64,000 nt of DNA from Vibrio azureus (GCF_002849855.1 NZ_CP018616.1:124001-188000); one strand, 5' to 3'; shown: positions 29,104-39,701, counted from the first letter of the stretch. Made by a program: numbers and translations. Notes: generated from the letters alone by a model not told the origin.

Positions 29104-29145
29104 AAATGCCACCAGAGAGCAACCGTTCTCGGTTCGGGGGCATTT
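29104..29145 (+). other. Leader hairpin before typA
   Basis: AAATGCCACC (29104-29113) pairs with GGGGGCATTT (29136-29145) with one A-G mismatch, and an inner GAGA/TCTC stem is possible. The hairpin is in the 5' UTR, 25 nt before the typA ATG. A T run (29090-29097) precedes it. It may be a mRNA stability or translational control element. Confidence 0.5.
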
Positions 29146-29170
29146 CATTTATCTAAGTGAAACAATATCC

Positions 29171-31000
29171 ATGGCTACTCCACAGATTGATAAATTAAGA
29201 AATATCGCGATCATCGCGCACGTTGACCACGGTAAAACAACATTGGTTGACAAGCTGCTACAACAATCAGGCACGTTAGAGTCTCGCGGTGAAGCTGAAG
29301 AGCGAGTCATGGACTCGAACGACATTGAGAAAGAGCGTGGTATCACCATTCTTGCAAAGAATACTGCGATTAACTGGAATGACTACCGTATCAATATCGT
29401 AGATACTCCAGGACACGCTGACTTTGGTGGTGAAGTAGAACGTATCATGTCAATGGTAGACTCTGTACTGCTTATCGTTGATGCCGTTGACGGTCCAATG
29501 CCGCAAACTCGTTTCGTAACTCAAAAAGCGTTTGCTCATGGCCTTAAGCCAATCGTTGTAATCAACAAGATTGACCGCCCTGGCGCTCGTCCTGATTGGG
29601 TTATGGATCAAGTATTCGATCTATTTGATAACCTAGGTGCAACTGACGAACAGTTAGACTTTAAAGTTGTTTACGCGTCAGCACTAAACGGTTGGGCTGC
29701 TCTAGAGGAAGGCGAAACAGGCGAAAACATGGAACCATTGTTCCAAACTATCGTTGAAGAAGTAGCGGCACCTGAAGTAGACCTAGATGGTCCACTACAA
29801 ATGCAAGTTTCACAGTTAGATTACAGCTCTTACGTGGGTGTTATCGGTGTTGCTCGTGTTACTCGTGGTAGCGTGAAGCCAAACCAACAAGTGACGGTAA
29901 TCAGCGCTGATGGTAAAACTCGTAATGGTAAAGTTGGCACAGTAATGGGCTACCTAGGTCTAGACCGCCATGAAGTTGAGCAAGCAAATGCAGGTGATAT
30001 TATTGCTATCACAGGTCTTGGTGAGCTAAAAATTTCTGACACAATCTGTGCACAAAATGCTGTCGAAGCACTACCAGCATTGTCTGTTGATGAGCCAACA
30101 GTAACCATGACGTTCCAAGTTAATACTTCTCCATTCGCTGGTAAAGAAGGTAAGTTCGTGACTTCACGTAACATCCTTGAGCGTCTTGAGAAGGAACTGG
30201 TACACAACGTTGCCCTACGTGTTGAGCAAACTGACGATCCAGATAAATTCCGCGTATCAGGCCGTGGTGAGCTTCACCTATCTATCCTGATCGAGAACAT
30301 GCGTCGTGAAGGTTTCGAGCTTGCTGTATCCCGTCCAGAAGTTATCATCAAAGAAGAAGATGGTCAGCTAATGGAACCGTTCGAGACTGTAACGATTGAC
30401 GTTATGGAAGAGCACCAAGGCGGCATCATGGAAAACATCGGCCTGCGTAAAGGTGAGCTGAAAGATATGTCTCCAGATGGTAAAGGTCGTGTTCGTATGG
30501 ACTTCATCATGCCATCTCGTGGTCTGATCGGTTTCCAAACAGAATTCATGACACTGACATCGGGTTCAGGTCTTCTTTACCATACGTTTGATCACTATGG
30601 CCCACACAAAGGCGGTAACATTGGTCAACGTATCAATGGTGTATTGATCGCTAACGCTATGGGTAAAGCGCTAACAAACGCTTTGTTTAACCTTCAAGAG
30701 CGTGGTCGTCTATTTATCGGTCACGGTGTCGAAGTTTACGAAGGTATGGTTATCGGTATTCATAGCCGTGACAATGACCTGACGGTAAACGCCCTGAAAG
30801 GTAAGCAACTGACTAACGTACGTGCATCAGGTACGGATGACGCACAGGTTCTTACTCCGCCAATCATCATGACTCTTGAGCAAGCTCTAGAATTTATCGA
30901 CGATGACGAGCTAGTAGAAGTGACGCCAGAGAGCATCCGTATTCGTAAGAAATTCCTAACGGAAAGCGATCGTAAACGTGCTTCACGTGCGGCTAAATAA
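29171..31000 (+). CDS. typA: Translational GTPase TypA/BipA
   Basis: A 609-residue ribosome-associated GTPase of the EF-G-like class. The G domain has [17 protein letters not shown], the [12 protein letters not shown] switch, [14 protein letters not shown] and [13 protein letters not shown]-like domains II, III and V follow, then the TypA-specific C-terminal domain with [13 protein letters not shown] and IRIRKKFL. It acts in 50S assembly and stress and low-temperature growth. It is divergent from glnA, an arrangement shared with E. coli, and is followed by a strong terminator. Confidence 0.98.
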   Translation: MATPQIDKLRNIAIIAHVDHGKTTLVDKLLQQSGTLESRGEAEERVMDSNDIEKERGITILAKNTAINWNDYRINIVDTPGHADFGGEVERIMSMVDSVLLIVDAVDGPMPQTRFVTQKAFAHGLKPIVVINKIDRPGARPDWVMDQVFDLFDNLGATDEQLDFKVVYASALNGWAALEEGETGENMEPLFQTIVEEVAAPEVDLDGPLQMQVSQLDYSSYVGVIGVARVTRGSVKPNQQVTVISADGKTRNGKVGTVMGYLGLDRHEVEQANAGDIIAITGLGELKISDTICAQNAVEALPALSVDEPTVTMTFQVNTSPFAGKEGKFVTSRNILERLEKELVHNVALRVEQTDDPDKFRVSGRGELHLSILIENMRREGFELAVSRPEVIIKEEDGQLMEPFETVTIDVMEEHQGGIMENIGLRKGELKDMSPDGKGRVRMDFIMPSRGLIGFQTEFMTLTSGSGLLYHTFDHYGPHKGGNIGQRINGVLIANAMGKALTNALFNLQERGRLFIGHGVEVYEGMVIGIHSRDNDLTVNALKGKQLTNVRASGTDDAQVLTPPIIMTLEQALEFIDDDELVEVTPESIRIRKKFLTESDRKRASRAAK

Positions 31001-31022
31001 GCTGAACTAGCCAACTGAATAT

Positions 31023-31062
31023 AAAAGCCCCGAGCCATGGAAATGACTCGGGGCTTTTTTAT
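31023..31062. terminator. Bidirectional terminator between typA and the DUF2959 gene
   Basis: AAAAGCCCCGAG and CTCGGGGCTTTT form a 12-bp stem with a short loop and T runs on both strands, between convergent genes. Confidence 0.93.
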
Positions 31063-31092
31063 CTCTCTTGTTATCAATGATTGGGTATATAC

Positions 31093-31734
31093 TTAGTTTT
31101 GATTAAGCTGTTGCAAAAACTTATTGGACTCTGCAATCGCCGCATTCATCTGTTTTATGGCGTATTGGATTTCTTTTTCCAAGCTAGAAAACTCACCACG
31201 CAGAGAACCGATCGCACTGGCATTTAAGTTGTGCTTAAGATACAGAGTGTTGTCGCGCAGTGTATTCAGCACTGGCGTCATTTTTTGCTCGGCTCGCTGC
31301 ATAGCTTTGAGCATAGTGTGATAAGACGCTTGGGTTTGTTTCAGTTTTTGTTCACTTGAGCGGCGCAGTTTCGCACTGGTATAGAGGTTGAGCTCTTCTT
31401 GCCATTCATCGAATAAGGCTTCGGAAACATCTTCAATGGCAGCGATACGATCACGTACATCTTGTGCTGCTTTTTCACTTTCCTCGTACCGGTCGTTGAC
31501 GCTGTTATAGACATCTTCTAGCTCGCCACCTTTAAAATTGGTGAGTGCTGAGAGAGCTTCTAGTGCGCTGGTAAACTCTTGTTGAGCCTCTTGCTGTGCT
31601 TGCTTGGCATCTTCAACACGGTCGACCATAATCTCTCGTTTGTGGTAGCCGACTTTCTCCATGGCAGAATAGTAGGCAGATTGACAGCCAGTTAAAGTAA
31701 AAATAGAAACAAATATCATCAGTAAATAAGGCAT
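31093..31734 (-). CDS. DUF2959 lipoprotein
   Basis: A 213-residue protein with a short signal ending in a lipobox LTGC near residue 17, so a lipid-anchored envelope protein is likely. The rest is almost entirely helical and coiled-coil (EDAKQAQQEAQQEFTSALEAL and later EQKLKQTQASYHTMLKAMQ), matching the DUF2959 family. The ATG at 31734 was preferred because GAGGAC precedes it and the signal peptide then has normal length. Divergent from yihY. Function not known. Confidence 0.85.
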   Translation of the reverse strand: MPYLLMIFVSIFTLTGCQSAYYSAMEKVGYHKREIMVDRVEDAKQAQQEAQQEFTSALEALSALTNFKGGELEDVYNSVNDRYEESEKAAQDVRDRIAAIEDVSEALFDEWQEELNLYTSAKLRRSSEQKLKQTQASYHTMLKAMQRAEQKMTPVLNTLRDNTLYLKHNLNASAIGSLRGEFSSLEKEIQYAIKQMNAAIAESNKFLQQLNQN

Positions 31735-31770
31735 TTTTAATGTCCTCGATGCGAATTTATGGAATGAACT

Positions 31771-32715
31771 ATGGATCACTTATCAGAGCGTTACAAGGCA
31801 AGATTCAGTAAACTTCTCCCAAGTAGTATTGCGTTTCTGCGTTATCTACTCAAACGTATGGGGCATGATCGTGTTAACGTCAATGCCGGATACTTAGCGT
31901 ATATCACGCTCTTGTCTCTTGTGCCGATGTTGACCGTTTTGCTGTCGATTTTGTCGAAGTTTCCGGTATTCGAAAATGTAGGCGAAGTAGTACAAGGCTA
32001 TATTATTGAAAATTTTGTGCCGGCTTCCGGTGAAGTGGTGGATAAAGCGCTGCAAGAATTCGTCGCCAATACGGGCAAGATGACTGCAGTCGGCGGCGCT
32101 TTTTTGTTTGTTGCCGCCTTGATGCTGATTTCCAATATCGATAGAAACTTAAACTATATCTGGCGTGTTAAAGATAAACGTCGTGCTATCTTTTCTTTTT
32201 CAATGTATTGGATGGTATTGACGTTGGGGCCGATTCTCGTCGGTGCCAGCATTGCTGCTACTTCTTATGTTACTTCACTCAACATTATCGATAATGAAAC
32301 CCTTCATGGTGCTTATAACCTGCTATTACGCTGGTTGCCGATGTTGCTGTCTTTTTTTGCATTTATGGGGCTGTACTTTCTGGTTCCAAATGAAAAAGTC
32401 TATTTCTTACATGGGGCAGCAGGGGCGGCGGTAGCGGCATTTTTGTTTGAACTGAGTAAGAAAGGGTTCGCTCTCTACATTACTCAATTTCCTTCTTATC
32501 AACTCATCTATGGGGCACTGGCTGCGATCCCAATTTTATTTGTGTGGGTGTATCTCTGTTGGCTTATTGTACTTATCGGTGCAGAAATTACGGCAGCGCT
32601 TGGGGAAAGAGAGCACTGGAGAGATAATTTAGAGATGATACACTCAAGCGCTGAATTAAAATTAACCCATGAAGGAAGTGAAAACGGTGATAGCGCTAAT
32701 TCAAAGAGTCAGTGA
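31771..32715 (+). CDS. yihY: YihY/BrkB-family inner-membrane protein
   Basis: A 314-residue membrane protein with about six transmembrane segments and the family stretch [20 protein letters not shown] near residue 35, then [18 protein letters not shown] and [25 protein letters not shown] segments. The family was once annotated as ribonuclease BN, which is wrong. The transport or envelope role is unclear. It overlaps dtd by 29 bp, in the conserved yihY-dtd-yiiD order of E. coli. Confidence 0.9.
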   Translation: MDHLSERYKARFSKLLPSSIAFLRYLLKRMGHDRVNVNAGYLAYITLLSLVPMLTVLLSILSKFPVFENVGEVVQGYIIENFVPASGEVVDKALQEFVANTGKMTAVGGAFLFVAALMLISNIDRNLNYIWRVKDKRRAIFSFSMYWMVLTLGPILVGASIAATSYVTSLNIIDNETLHGAYNLLLRWLPMLLSFFAFMGLYFLVPNEKVYFLHGAAGAAVAAFLFELSKKGFALYITQFPSYQLIYGALAAIPILFVWVYLCWLIVLIGAEITAALGEREHWRDNLEMIHSSAELKLTHEGSENGDSANSKSQ

Positions 32716-33121
32716 AGCGGCTGTACGTGTCGATGATGAAGTTGTGGGCTCGATCGACCAAGGTTTGCTGGTTTTGCTCGGAGTCGAGAAAGAGGACGAT
32801 GAAGCCAAAGCAAAGCGCTTGATGGAGCGTGTCACAACCTATCGTGTGTTTGAAGATGATCAGGGAAAAATGAACCTGAACGTCAAACAGGTTGGAGGCC
32901 AGGTATTGGTTGTATCACAATTTACCTTGCCAGCCGATACCAAAAAAGGAACCAGAGCAGGCTTTTCTCGTGGTGCTGACCCAGCCGATGCTGAGCGTCT
33001 ATATGATTACTTCTCAGACCTGTGTCAGCAGGTTTTGCCAACGCAAAGAGGTCGTTTTGCTGCCGATATGAAAGTCTCTCTTATCAATGATGGCCCGGTC
33101 ACGTTTTGGTTACAGGTCTGA
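32687..33121 (+). CDS. dtd: D-aminoacyl-tRNA deacylase Dtd
   Basis: A 144-residue enzyme that hydrolyses D-aminoacyl-tRNAs (and Gly-tRNA-Ala). The catalytic motifs [20 protein letters not shown] (the SQxT motif) and the late [11 protein letters not shown] (the GP motif) are intact. The GTG at 32687 gives the expected N-terminus [13 protein letters not shown]; a longer frame starts inside yihY. Translational coupling with yihY is likely. Confidence 0.95.
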   Translation: MIALIQRVSEAAVRVDDEVVGSIDQGLLVLLGVEKEDDEAKAKRLMERVTTYRVFEDDQGKMNLNVKQVGGQVLVVSQFTLPADTKKGTRAGFSRGADPADAERLYDYFSDLCQQVLPTQRGRFAADMKVSLINDGPVTFWLQV

Positions 33122-33161
33122 TCTGATTACTCTAACGACTGGGCTAAGCTTCTTACACTTC

Positions 33162-33188
33162 GGGCGAATGAGTTCGCCTCTATTTTTC
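33162..33188 (+). terminator. Possible terminator between dtd and yiiD
   Basis: GGCGAA and TTCGCC form a 6-bp stem with a TGAG loop and a partly T-rich tail (TCTATTTTTC). It may be a partial terminator inside the gene cluster. Confidence 0.55.
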
Positions 33189-33222
33189 TATTTATTTTGA
33201 TTTGTACTTTTCAAGGATTGAT

Positions 33223-34140
33223 ATGTTCAAACTCATTACACCGCAAACAGACAACCAACTCAAAAAGTACTATCAATTTCGTTGGCAGTTGCTACGTGAG
33301 CCATGGCGAATGCCGATAGGTTCTGAGCGAGATGAATTTGATGGCATGAGTCATCATCGCATGATTGTCGATAGTCGAGGTCGTCCAATGGCGATTGGGC
33401 GTTTGTATATTACGCCTGATAACGATGGTCAAATTCGTTATATGGCGGTAAAAAACAACCGACGTAGCAAAGGACTAGGTTCACTAATTTTGGTTGCATT
33501 AGAATCTCTGGCTCGGCAAGAGGGGGCAAAACGGCTGGTCTGTAATGCTCGCGAGGATGCGATTGCATTTTATGAAAAAAACCATTTTGAGCGACGTGGC
33601 GAGTTGACCGACATCAGAGGGCCGGTACGTCATCAGCAAATGGTGAAAAAATTAGACCCAATGTCTAACGTTTTACGTCGCCCTGATTGGTGTACTGAGC
33701 TGCAGCAACGTTGGGAAGCTCAAATCCCCATTGCAGATAAGATGGGGATTAAGATTAACCAGTATACGGGCTACCAATTCGAATGTGGCGCTCAACTGAA
33801 CCCCAACCTGAATCCCCACAATACCTTATTTGCTGGTTCTGCGTTTACTTTAGCTACCTTAACGGGCTGGGGAATGGCTTGGTTGCTGATGAAAGAGCGA
33901 GACTTGCATGGCGATATTGTTTTGGCGGATAGTGCAATTCGTTATCGCCATCCTGTCGAACAAAACCCAGTTGCGATGACTTCACTTGATGGTATCAGTG
34001 GTGACTTAGATCGCTTGGCATCTGGGCGTAAAGCACGGATTGTGATTCATGTGGTGATCTACAGTGGCGATGTTGCTGCCGTTGATTTTACTGGCACTTA
34101 TATGCTACTCCCCAATTATTCCAAATTACTTCGTTGTTAG
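33223..34140 (+). CDS. yiiD: YiiD: GNAT acetyltransferase fused to a thioesterase-fold domain
   Basis: A 305-residue two-domain protein. The N-terminal GNAT domain (about 1-145) has a clear acetyl-CoA motif VKNNRRSKGLGSLILVALESL and AREDAIAFYEKNHFERRGE. The C-terminal YiiD_C domain (about 160-305, IPIADKMGIKINQYTGYQFE onwards) has a hot-dog thioesterase-like fold; in E. coli the YiiD protein has been linked to malonyl-ACP decarboxylation at the start of fatty acid synthesis. The ATG at 33223 follows AAGGA. Confidence 0.88.
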   Translation: MFKLITPQTDNQLKKYYQFRWQLLREPWRMPIGSERDEFDGMSHHRMIVDSRGRPMAIGRLYITPDNDGQIRYMAVKNNRRSKGLGSLILVALESLARQEGAKRLVCNAREDAIAFYEKNHFERRGELTDIRGPVRHQQMVKKLDPMSNVLRRPDWCTELQQRWEAQIPIADKMGIKINQYTGYQFECGAQLNPNLNPHNTLFAGSAFTLATLTGWGMAWLLMKERDLHGDIVLADSAIRYRHPVEQNPVAMTSLDGISGDLDRLASGRKARIVIHVVIYSGDVAAVDFTGTYMLLPNYSKLLRC

Positions 34141-34179
34141 TGCAAGATTTGTTGTTAGCTGATTGATTTGATGGCGCTG

Positions 34180-36162
34180 TCAGTCTTTTGTGCCCGTTTT
34201 TGTCACCGTTAGGCTTGGCTTGTCCTGTTGCACTTTGTTTTCTTTCTCTGTACTAGAGTCTGATGACCCGTTTGTCTGGCAACGGGTAGTTGTCTGCTGC
34301 TCACCACTAAGAAGATCGCCTGTTGCATGCCAGCAGTGGGTGTCAATTTGGTAAATTAAACCACTGAGCGGATTGCTGGCTAAATCAAACTCACCGCTGA
34401 TTTGGCCATTAATGTCATTGCCCGATACGCTGATCGGAGCAAGACTCAGTGTTCCACGCTGCGCTTCCAGCTTAAGAGGGGTTAATGTTATCGTTTTAGA
34501 GGTGCCATCTGTCGGTAAAATTAGCGTTGCCTCTCGGAAGTTGGCTGTGGTTTCTCCTGATAAACTGTAGGCGAGCATTTGGTGATCACCTGCCAGTCCA
34601 TGCAGGTTCACCGCTAGATCTGACAAACCCGAAAAATGGCCTGGCGTGTCTAGATAAGTGGTAAAAAATTCTACCGGTACCCCATCGGCGTCCAGTTGAA
34701 GGGTCCAAGGTTTGCTGGGGGTATTTAAATCGACCTGGCCCAAGGCTTTTAGATATCCTTGTGTCAGTGGTAAGAATAATTGTTCAAGCTGCCACAAACC
34801 ATCGACACTTTGGGTGGTTAAGGCCGCATGCGATGAAAGATACTGATCATAGCTGGCACTCACGGCACTGGCCTCAAGGCGTCCATCCCAAATTTCCCAT
34901 AGTGTGGGTGTTGGCATGATATGTAGGTTGTTTCCCGTTAGGTTGAGCCCCGAAATTTGCCAGAAAGGTGCTTGAGCCAGTTGAATCACTTGGCTGCGCT
35001 TAACGGATAAATGATTGATCTTGGTCGGTGGGGTGTATTGCGCGAGATGGTGCATCCATTGTAAGCGGTTGTCAGGCTTTATGGTCCATTTAACATCGTT
35101 AATACTGGCTGAGTTTATCTGCCATTGGTTAGGTTCAATCTGACCTGTTATATTGATTTGTCCTTGCTGCCAAGCAAAACTCAGATCTTCAACGTTTATA
35201 TCATTAGGCTGGAATTGAGCTTGCAAATGAGGGTTGATGAAGACTTGATCTTGAAAAGAGATGCTGTCGGCCTGCAAAGAGAGATTGGCACTCGATTGCC
35301 AGAGAGAAAAGGGCAAGGATGCATTTTCTAGCGATAATGAAGCATGCTGAAAATGCCAATCTCCATACTGAATGTCTGCATTGAGTAGATCGAGACTATT
35401 GATATCTTTCAGCCTAATAGGCCATTGTTGCCAAGGTTTATCGAGTAAATTGCTCAGCTGATCTTGGTTAAGGTGTAATTTATCCACCGTGACATTGACT
35501 AAAGACCAACCTTGTGAGTATTGCTCGCCTTGCCCTGAAACTAGGCTATCACGCCAATGAAATGAAGCGCCATACAAGGTGCTATTTTGTGCTTGGTATT
35601 GGAGGTCGAGGAGTAGGTTAGCAAATTTCTCTCCATGCCATTTGAGACTATCTGCGCTGAGCTGAATGTCGCCGTAAGGCAATATTTGATGCCGCCCTGA
35701 CCAAGTGGGCGATGTAATCTGAACATTTAAGTTATCCAGCGAAAAAGTGCTGTCATCGTATTGGGCATTTTTTAGCGCAATTTGATGGAGTGTCACTTGC
35801 TGCCATGGATTCACAGCTGGTTCTGCTTCTTCTGGTTTAAATGTCTCAGGCGCAAGCCTAATGCCATCGACAAGTAAGCTATCAATCACCCATTTACCAT
35901 TTTCTCTTAGTGATGGGTTTACCCAAATATCGATTTGGTTGATTGAGGTGCTAGGGACAGAATCAAGTTCTACTTGATACAAAGAAAAATGGTAAGGGAA
36001 ATCATAATGAACCCGATGGGCTTGAAAAGGCAAATCTACGTGTTGAGAGAGTTTATTCCAAACGTTATCAGAATATGAGGTCGTAAGTGTTGCCATAAAA
36101 GCAATAGGCAGCACGATGCTCAAAATGAGCAAAAGCAATATAATGCGTGTTGCTATTTTCAT
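34180..36162 (-). CDS. AsmA-family envelope protein
   Basis: A 660-residue protein with an N-terminal signal-anchor (IATRIILLLLILSIVLPIAFM) and a long, strand-rich periplasmic region with many repeating amphipathic strands. AsmA-like proteins form bridge-like tubes that move phospholipids between membranes or affect outer-membrane assembly. The C-terminal tail is polar and low in complexity (SSDSSTEKENKVQQDKPS). The ATG at 36162 was chosen as the first residue before the hydrophobic helix; the longer frame starts at a TTG. No strong ribosome-binding site. Exact paralogue not identified. Confidence 0.75.
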   Translation of the reverse strand: MKIATRIILLLLILSIVLPIAFMATLTTSYSDNVWNKLSQHVDLPFQAHRVHYDFPYHFSLYQVELDSVPSTSINQIDIWVNPSLRENGKWVIDSLLVDGIRLAPETFKPEEAEPAVNPWQQVTLHQIALKNAQYDDSTFSLDNLNVQITSPTWSGRHQILPYGDIQLSADSLKWHGEKFANLLLDLQYQAQNSTLYGASFHWRDSLVSGQGEQYSQGWSLVNVTVDKLHLNQDQLSNLLDKPWQQWPIRLKDINSLDLLNADIQYGDWHFQHASLSLENASLPFSLWQSSANLSLQADSISFQDQVFINPHLQAQFQPNDINVEDLSFAWQQGQINITGQIEPNQWQINSASINDVKWTIKPDNRLQWMHHLAQYTPPTKINHLSVKRSQVIQLAQAPFWQISGLNLTGNNLHIMPTPTLWEIWDGRLEASAVSASYDQYLSSHAALTTQSVDGLWQLEQLFLPLTQGYLKALGQVDLNTPSKPWTLQLDADGVPVEFFTTYLDTPGHFSGLSDLAVNLHGLAGDHQMLAYSLSGETTANFREATLILPTDGTSKTITLTPLKLEAQRGTLSLAPISVSGNDINGQISGEFDLASNPLSGLIYQIDTHCWHATGDLLSGEQQTTTRCQTNGSSDSSTEKENKVQQDKPSLTVTKTGTKD

Positions 36163-36229
36163 AGCTATTCGTGAACCCAATCGGAGAGAGATACTGTTAA
36201 GCTTGTACTAATCTCGTGTTGGATTCAAT

Positions 36230-36255
36230 AAAAAGCCCCTCAAGAAAGGGGCTAA
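36230..36255 (-). terminator. Terminator of pckA
   Basis: AGCCCCT and AGGGGCT form a 7-bp stem with a short loop, and on the minus strand five T residues follow. It lies about 45 bp after the pckA stop. Confidence 0.85.
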
Positions 36256-36297
36256 TTTTCACTTTTGATAATAACTCGAATGGGCTGAGTGAAATCT

Positions 36298-37926
36298 TCA
36301 GTCTAACCGAGGCCCTGCAGCGACCAGTGATTGGCCTTCTGCGTTGTCAGTGTACTTATCAAAGTTGTTGATGAAGCGCTCTGCCAAGTCTTTCGCTTTG
36401 CTTTCCCATTGTAGTGGGTCAACGTAGGTATCACGTGGGTCAAGGATATTTGGATCCACACCTGGAAGTGAAGTTGGCACTTCAAGATTAAAGATTGGAA
36501 TGTGTTTGGTGCTTGCTTCTTCAATGGAACCATCAAGAATTGCATCAATGATACCGCGTGTATCTTGAATAGAGATGCGTTTGCCGCTGCCGTTCCAACC
36601 TGTATTGACTAGGTAAGCTTCTGCACCTGCCGCTTCCATACGTTTCACCAGTACTTCGGCGTACTTTGTGGGGTGTAGCGTCAGGAAGGCGGCGCCAAAA
36701 CAGGCAGAGAAGGTCGGTGTTGGCTCGGTAATGCCGCGCTCTGTTCCTGCTAACTTAGCCGTAAAACCTGATAGGAAGTGGTACTTGGTTTGCTCCGGCG
36801 TCAGCTTAGACACAGGAGGAAGTACGCCAAATGCATCTGCTGATAGGAAGATCACTTTGTTAGCATGACCGCCTTTCGAGACTGGCTTAACGATGTTTTC
36901 GATGTGGTTAAGTGGGTAAGACACACGTGTGTTTTCTGTTTTAGAGCCATCATCAAAATCGATAGAGCCATCGCTAAGAACCGTGACGTTTTCTAGCAGT
37001 GCATCGCGACGGATTGCGTTGTAGATATCAGGTTCTGCTTCTTTAGAAAGCTTGATGGTTTTAGCGTAACAGCCGCCTTCAAAATTGAATACGCCGTCGT
37101 CGTCCCAACCATGCTCATCATCACCAATCAAAGCACGTTTAGGATCGGTAGATAAGGTTGTTTTACCCGTGCCAGACAGACCGAAGAAGATCGCGACATC
37201 GCCTTCTTGACCCATATTCGCACTACAGTGCATCGAGGCAATGTCTTGAAGTGGCAGGAAGTAGTTCATCATTGCGAACATGCCTTTTTTCATTTCACCG
37301 CCGTACCAAGTACCACCGATGAGCTGCATGCGCTCGGTTAGGTTAAATACAGTAAAGTTTTCTGAATTTAAACCTTGCTCTTGCCACTTATCATTGGTGC
37401 ACTTTGCTCCGTTCATGACAACAAAATCAGGCTCAAACGTCGCCAACTCTTCTTCAGTTGGGCGGATGAACATGTTTTTCACGAAATGTGCTTGCCAAGC
37501 GACTTCCGTAATCACACGGATACTCAAGCGGCTGTCTGGGTTAGCACCACAGTAGCCGTCAATGACAAACAGTCGTTTGCCTGATAATTGGTTTGTTACC
37601 AGGGTTTTTAGCTCTTGCCATACGTTTTGATCGATAGGTTTGTTATCGTTTTTTACGCTATCAGATGTCCACCACATGTGCTCTTGGGTTGTGGCATCTT
37701 TGACGATGTATTTATCTTTTGGTGAGCGGCCGGTAAATATCCCAGTATCCACGGCGACAGCGCCAAGTTCTGTGACGATACCACGTTCATAACCTTCAAG
37801 CTCAGGACGTGTCTCTTCTTCAAATAGCATCTCGTAGCTTGGGTTACGAATAACCTCTTTGACGTTATGCAGTCCATGTTGGGTTAAATCGATTGTTGCA
37901 GCCTTTGTATGTTCCATAACGGTCAT
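36298..37926 (-). CDS. pckA: Phosphoenolpyruvate carboxykinase (ATP)
   Basis: A 542-residue ATP-type PEP carboxykinase, converting oxaloacetate to PEP in gluconeogenesis. The P-loop ([20 protein letters not shown] near residue 252), the metal site [20 protein letters not shown] and the [16 protein letters not shown] stretch are intact. The length matches the family (E. coli 540). The ATG at 37926 has AAGGAG five bases before it. It is followed by its own terminator. Confidence 0.98.
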   Translation of the reverse strand: MTVMEHTKAATIDLTQHGLHNVKEVIRNPSYEMLFEEETRPELEGYERGIVTELGAVAVDTGIFTGRSPKDKYIVKDATTQEHMWWTSDSVKNDNKPIDQNVWQELKTLVTNQLSGKRLFVIDGYCGANPDSRLSIRVITEVAWQAHFVKNMFIRPTEEELATFEPDFVVMNGAKCTNDKWQEQGLNSENFTVFNLTERMQLIGGTWYGGEMKKGMFAMMNYFLPLQDIASMHCSANMGQEGDVAIFFGLSGTGKTTLSTDPKRALIGDDEHGWDDDGVFNFEGGCYAKTIKLSKEAEPDIYNAIRRDALLENVTVLSDGSIDFDDGSKTENTRVSYPLNHIENIVKPVSKGGHANKVIFLSADAFGVLPPVSKLTPEQTKYHFLSGFTAKLAGTERGITEPTPTFSACFGAAFLTLHPTKYAEVLVKRMEAAGAEAYLVNTGWNGSGKRISIQDTRGIIDAILDGSIEEASTKHIPIFNLEVPTSLPGVDPNILDPRDTYVDPLQWESKAKDLAERFINNFDKYTDNAEGQSLVAAGPRLD

Positions 37927-38259
37927 AGGTGCTCCTTAATTAGGATTTTGTAGGGATTTTATAATGTTTTTTAATTTTTTTCTGCTCACCATGCTAGCAA
38001 CGAAATAAGCAAAAAACAGGGATGTTGCTCAAAACATAACCTTGTTTATAGTATGTCTTTTAAAGATCGTCACGTCTGGTATGAATAGTTTATCGTGGGC
38101 GCAAACCTTTGCGCTAGGTAAAATTGATTATTAATTTTCTAAAATTAAGTGGTTGTTTTATTACGTTCTGAGAGAGTAATAAGAGGAGGATGTCACAAAA
38201 AGTGCCAGTATGATCTGGCACTTTGAAAGGTAAATTACAGGCTTTTTAATTTAAAATAA
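37927..38259. other. pckA upstream region with two palindromes
   Basis: This 333-bp gap carries the pckA promoter region and the hslO terminator. A perfect palindrome GCGCAAA-CC-TTTGCGC lies at 38099-38114 and an AT palindrome TTAATTTT-CT-AAAATTAA at 38131-38148. Either may bind a regulator. No clear CRP site was found, although CRP control of pckA is common. Confidence 0.45.
38197..38226 (-). terminator. Terminator of hslO
   Basis: AAAGTGCCAG and CTGGCACTTT form a 10-bp stem with a 6-nt loop, followed on the minus strand by a T-rich tail, about 35 bp after the hslO stop. Confidence 0.88.
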
Positions 38260-39135
38260 TTAATGCACTGTCTTATCGTCTGGTGTGGCTTGATTATACA
38301 GTGCTGTGACTTCTGCTTCATCGAATTGATAGGTTGTGCCGCAGTAATCACAGTGCAGAGAGATGGAGCCCTCTTCAGCAATAATCTCATAGACTTCGGT
38401 TTTATCCACTGTGATGATCGCTGCACCACTTCGCTCACGTGAGCAGCCACAGTGGAATTCAACAGGTTGCGGATCGTACAAACGTACCGTATCTTGGTTG
38501 TAGAGACGGTAAAGCAGTTCATTTGCTGGCAAGCTAAACAACTCTTCGCTTTTCACGGTATCAGTAAGCTGCTCTAGATGTTCAAAATCTTCAGGTGCGC
38601 CGGTACCATCTGGCATAATCTGGATCATCATGCCTGCGGCGTGTGGTTTGCCTTGATATTCACCAGTACGAATCCACAGTCGAGTCTTTAATTGTTCAGA
38701 GTTAGCGAAGTAGCCTTCAATTACCTCTGCAAGAGTGTCTCCCTCTAAGCCAACAACCCCTTGGTAGCGTTCACCTTTTTTAGGTTCAATGGTGATCACA
38801 AGGTAACCTTTACCCATCATCTCATGTAAGGTTGCGTTATCCGCAATGTCACCTTCCCAACGAGCAACACCACGAATCTTTTGATCATGGTCACCGTTGA
38901 TGACCGCTAAAGAAACAGGACCATCACCTTGCAGTTGGATAGTAATCGAGCCTTCAAACTTTAGCGTTGCCGTTAAGAGTGTGGTGGAAACGAGCAGTTC
39001 ACCGAGTAATTTTTGTAAAGCAGCCGGATACTCTTTACTGGAGATAATGCGTTGGTATGCTTCATCCAGCTGTACTAACTCACCACGTACAGAAAGATCT
39101 TCGAATAGGTAGCGGTTTAAAACGTTATTTGCCAT
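38260..39135 (-). CDS. hslO: Redox-regulated chaperone Hsp33
   Basis: A 291-residue chaperone activated by oxidation. The C-terminal zinc centre CxC...CxxC appears as HCGCSRERS and CDYCGTTY, which release zinc and form disulfides under oxidative stress. The N-terminal part (about 1-230) is the substrate-binding domain ([15 protein letters not shown] and [11 protein letters not shown]). GAGGAAAG precedes the ATG. It is 31 bp after hslR, so hslR-hslO are probably an operon, as in E. coli. Confidence 0.97.
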   Translation of the reverse strand: MANNVLNRYLFEDLSVRGELVQLDEAYQRIISSKEYPAALQKLLGELLVSTTLLTATLKFEGSITIQLQGDGPVSLAVINGDHDQKIRGVARWEGDIADNATLHEMMGKGYLVITIEPKKGERYQGVVGLEGDTLAEVIEGYFANSEQLKTRLWIRTGEYQGKPHAAGMMIQIMPDGTGAPEDFEHLEQLTDTVKSEELFSLPANELLYRLYNQDTVRLYDPQPVEFHCGCSRERSGAAIITVDKTEVYEIIAEEGSISLHCDYCGTTYQFDEAEVTALYNQATPDDKTVH

Positions 39136-39166
39136 TGAGTGCTTTCCTCGTTAGTCATTCCGGCGA

Positions 39167-39553
39167 TTATTGATGTTTGAATCGAATGATGTCTCTGCGT
39201 TGTTTTTTATCTGGACGACGTTCAGGACTTGGGTTGTGAGCATTGAGCTTACGTTGGGCCGCGTGCTCTTCTCGGAGCTTGATACTCGACTCTGTTTCGC
39301 GATACAGAGTTTGAGCAATCGGTGCTCCACGACGTTGATCTGAAATGATTTCGATGATCACCGTTTTTTCTTCATTACCTTGGCGCAGGCGAATTTCTGC
39401 ACCGAGCTCAACGATTTTACTCGGTTTGCTTCGCTGACCATTATAGTGGACTTTACCCCCATCAACCATATTACGAGCAATGGAGCGGGTTTTATAGAAT
39501 CTGGCAGCCCATAGCCATTTATCTAGCCTTACGGCACAATTTATGGAACTCAT
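39167..39553 (-). CDS. hslR: Heat-shock protein 15 (ribosome recycling factor HslR)
   Basis: A 128-residue S4-domain RNA-binding protein. The S4 motif VRLDKWLWAARFYKTRSIAR begins near residue 8, followed by MVDGGKVHYNGQRSKPSKIV, and the C-terminus is strongly basic (RPDKKQRRDIIRFKHQ). Hsp15 binds stalled, tRNA-bearing 50S subunits and helps return them to use. First gene of hslR-hslO. The start lacks a strong ribosome-binding site. Confidence 0.95.
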   Translation of the reverse strand: MSSINCAVRLDKWLWAARFYKTRSIARNMVDGGKVHYNGQRSKPSKIVELGAEIRLRQGNEEKTVIIEIISDQRRGAPIAQTLYRETESSIKLREEHAAQRKLNAHNPSPERRPDKKQRRDIIRFKHQ

Positions 39554-39685
39554 AGGATTTTACGTTATCTAATTTGCGCCCGATATGAGAGCAAAAGTGA
39601 CTGATTTTACTTTAGGTGGTGCTGAAAGGTTTTTTTTCAAGGGGGGTAACAAAAACAGCACAAGAAAAGGGCTCTGATATAAATT

Positions 39686-39701
39686 TGTGATATAGTTCAC
39701 T
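39686..39701. promoter_or_regulatory. Candidate CRP site upstream of gspC
   Basis: TGTGA-TATAGT-TCACT matches the CRP half-sites TGTGA-N6-TCACA with one end mismatch and lies about 130 bp before the gspC start. CRP or a related factor could link type II secretion to carbon state. Confidence 0.6.

Larger units (their letters stand above)
28591..29170. promoter_or_regulatory. Divergent glnA-typA control region
   Basis: This 580-bp gap contains the glnA sigma-54 promoter, two NtrC sites and, on the other side, the typA leader hairpin. The remaining 28830-29050 holds no ORF or strong structure that could be recognised. Confidence 0.6.
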
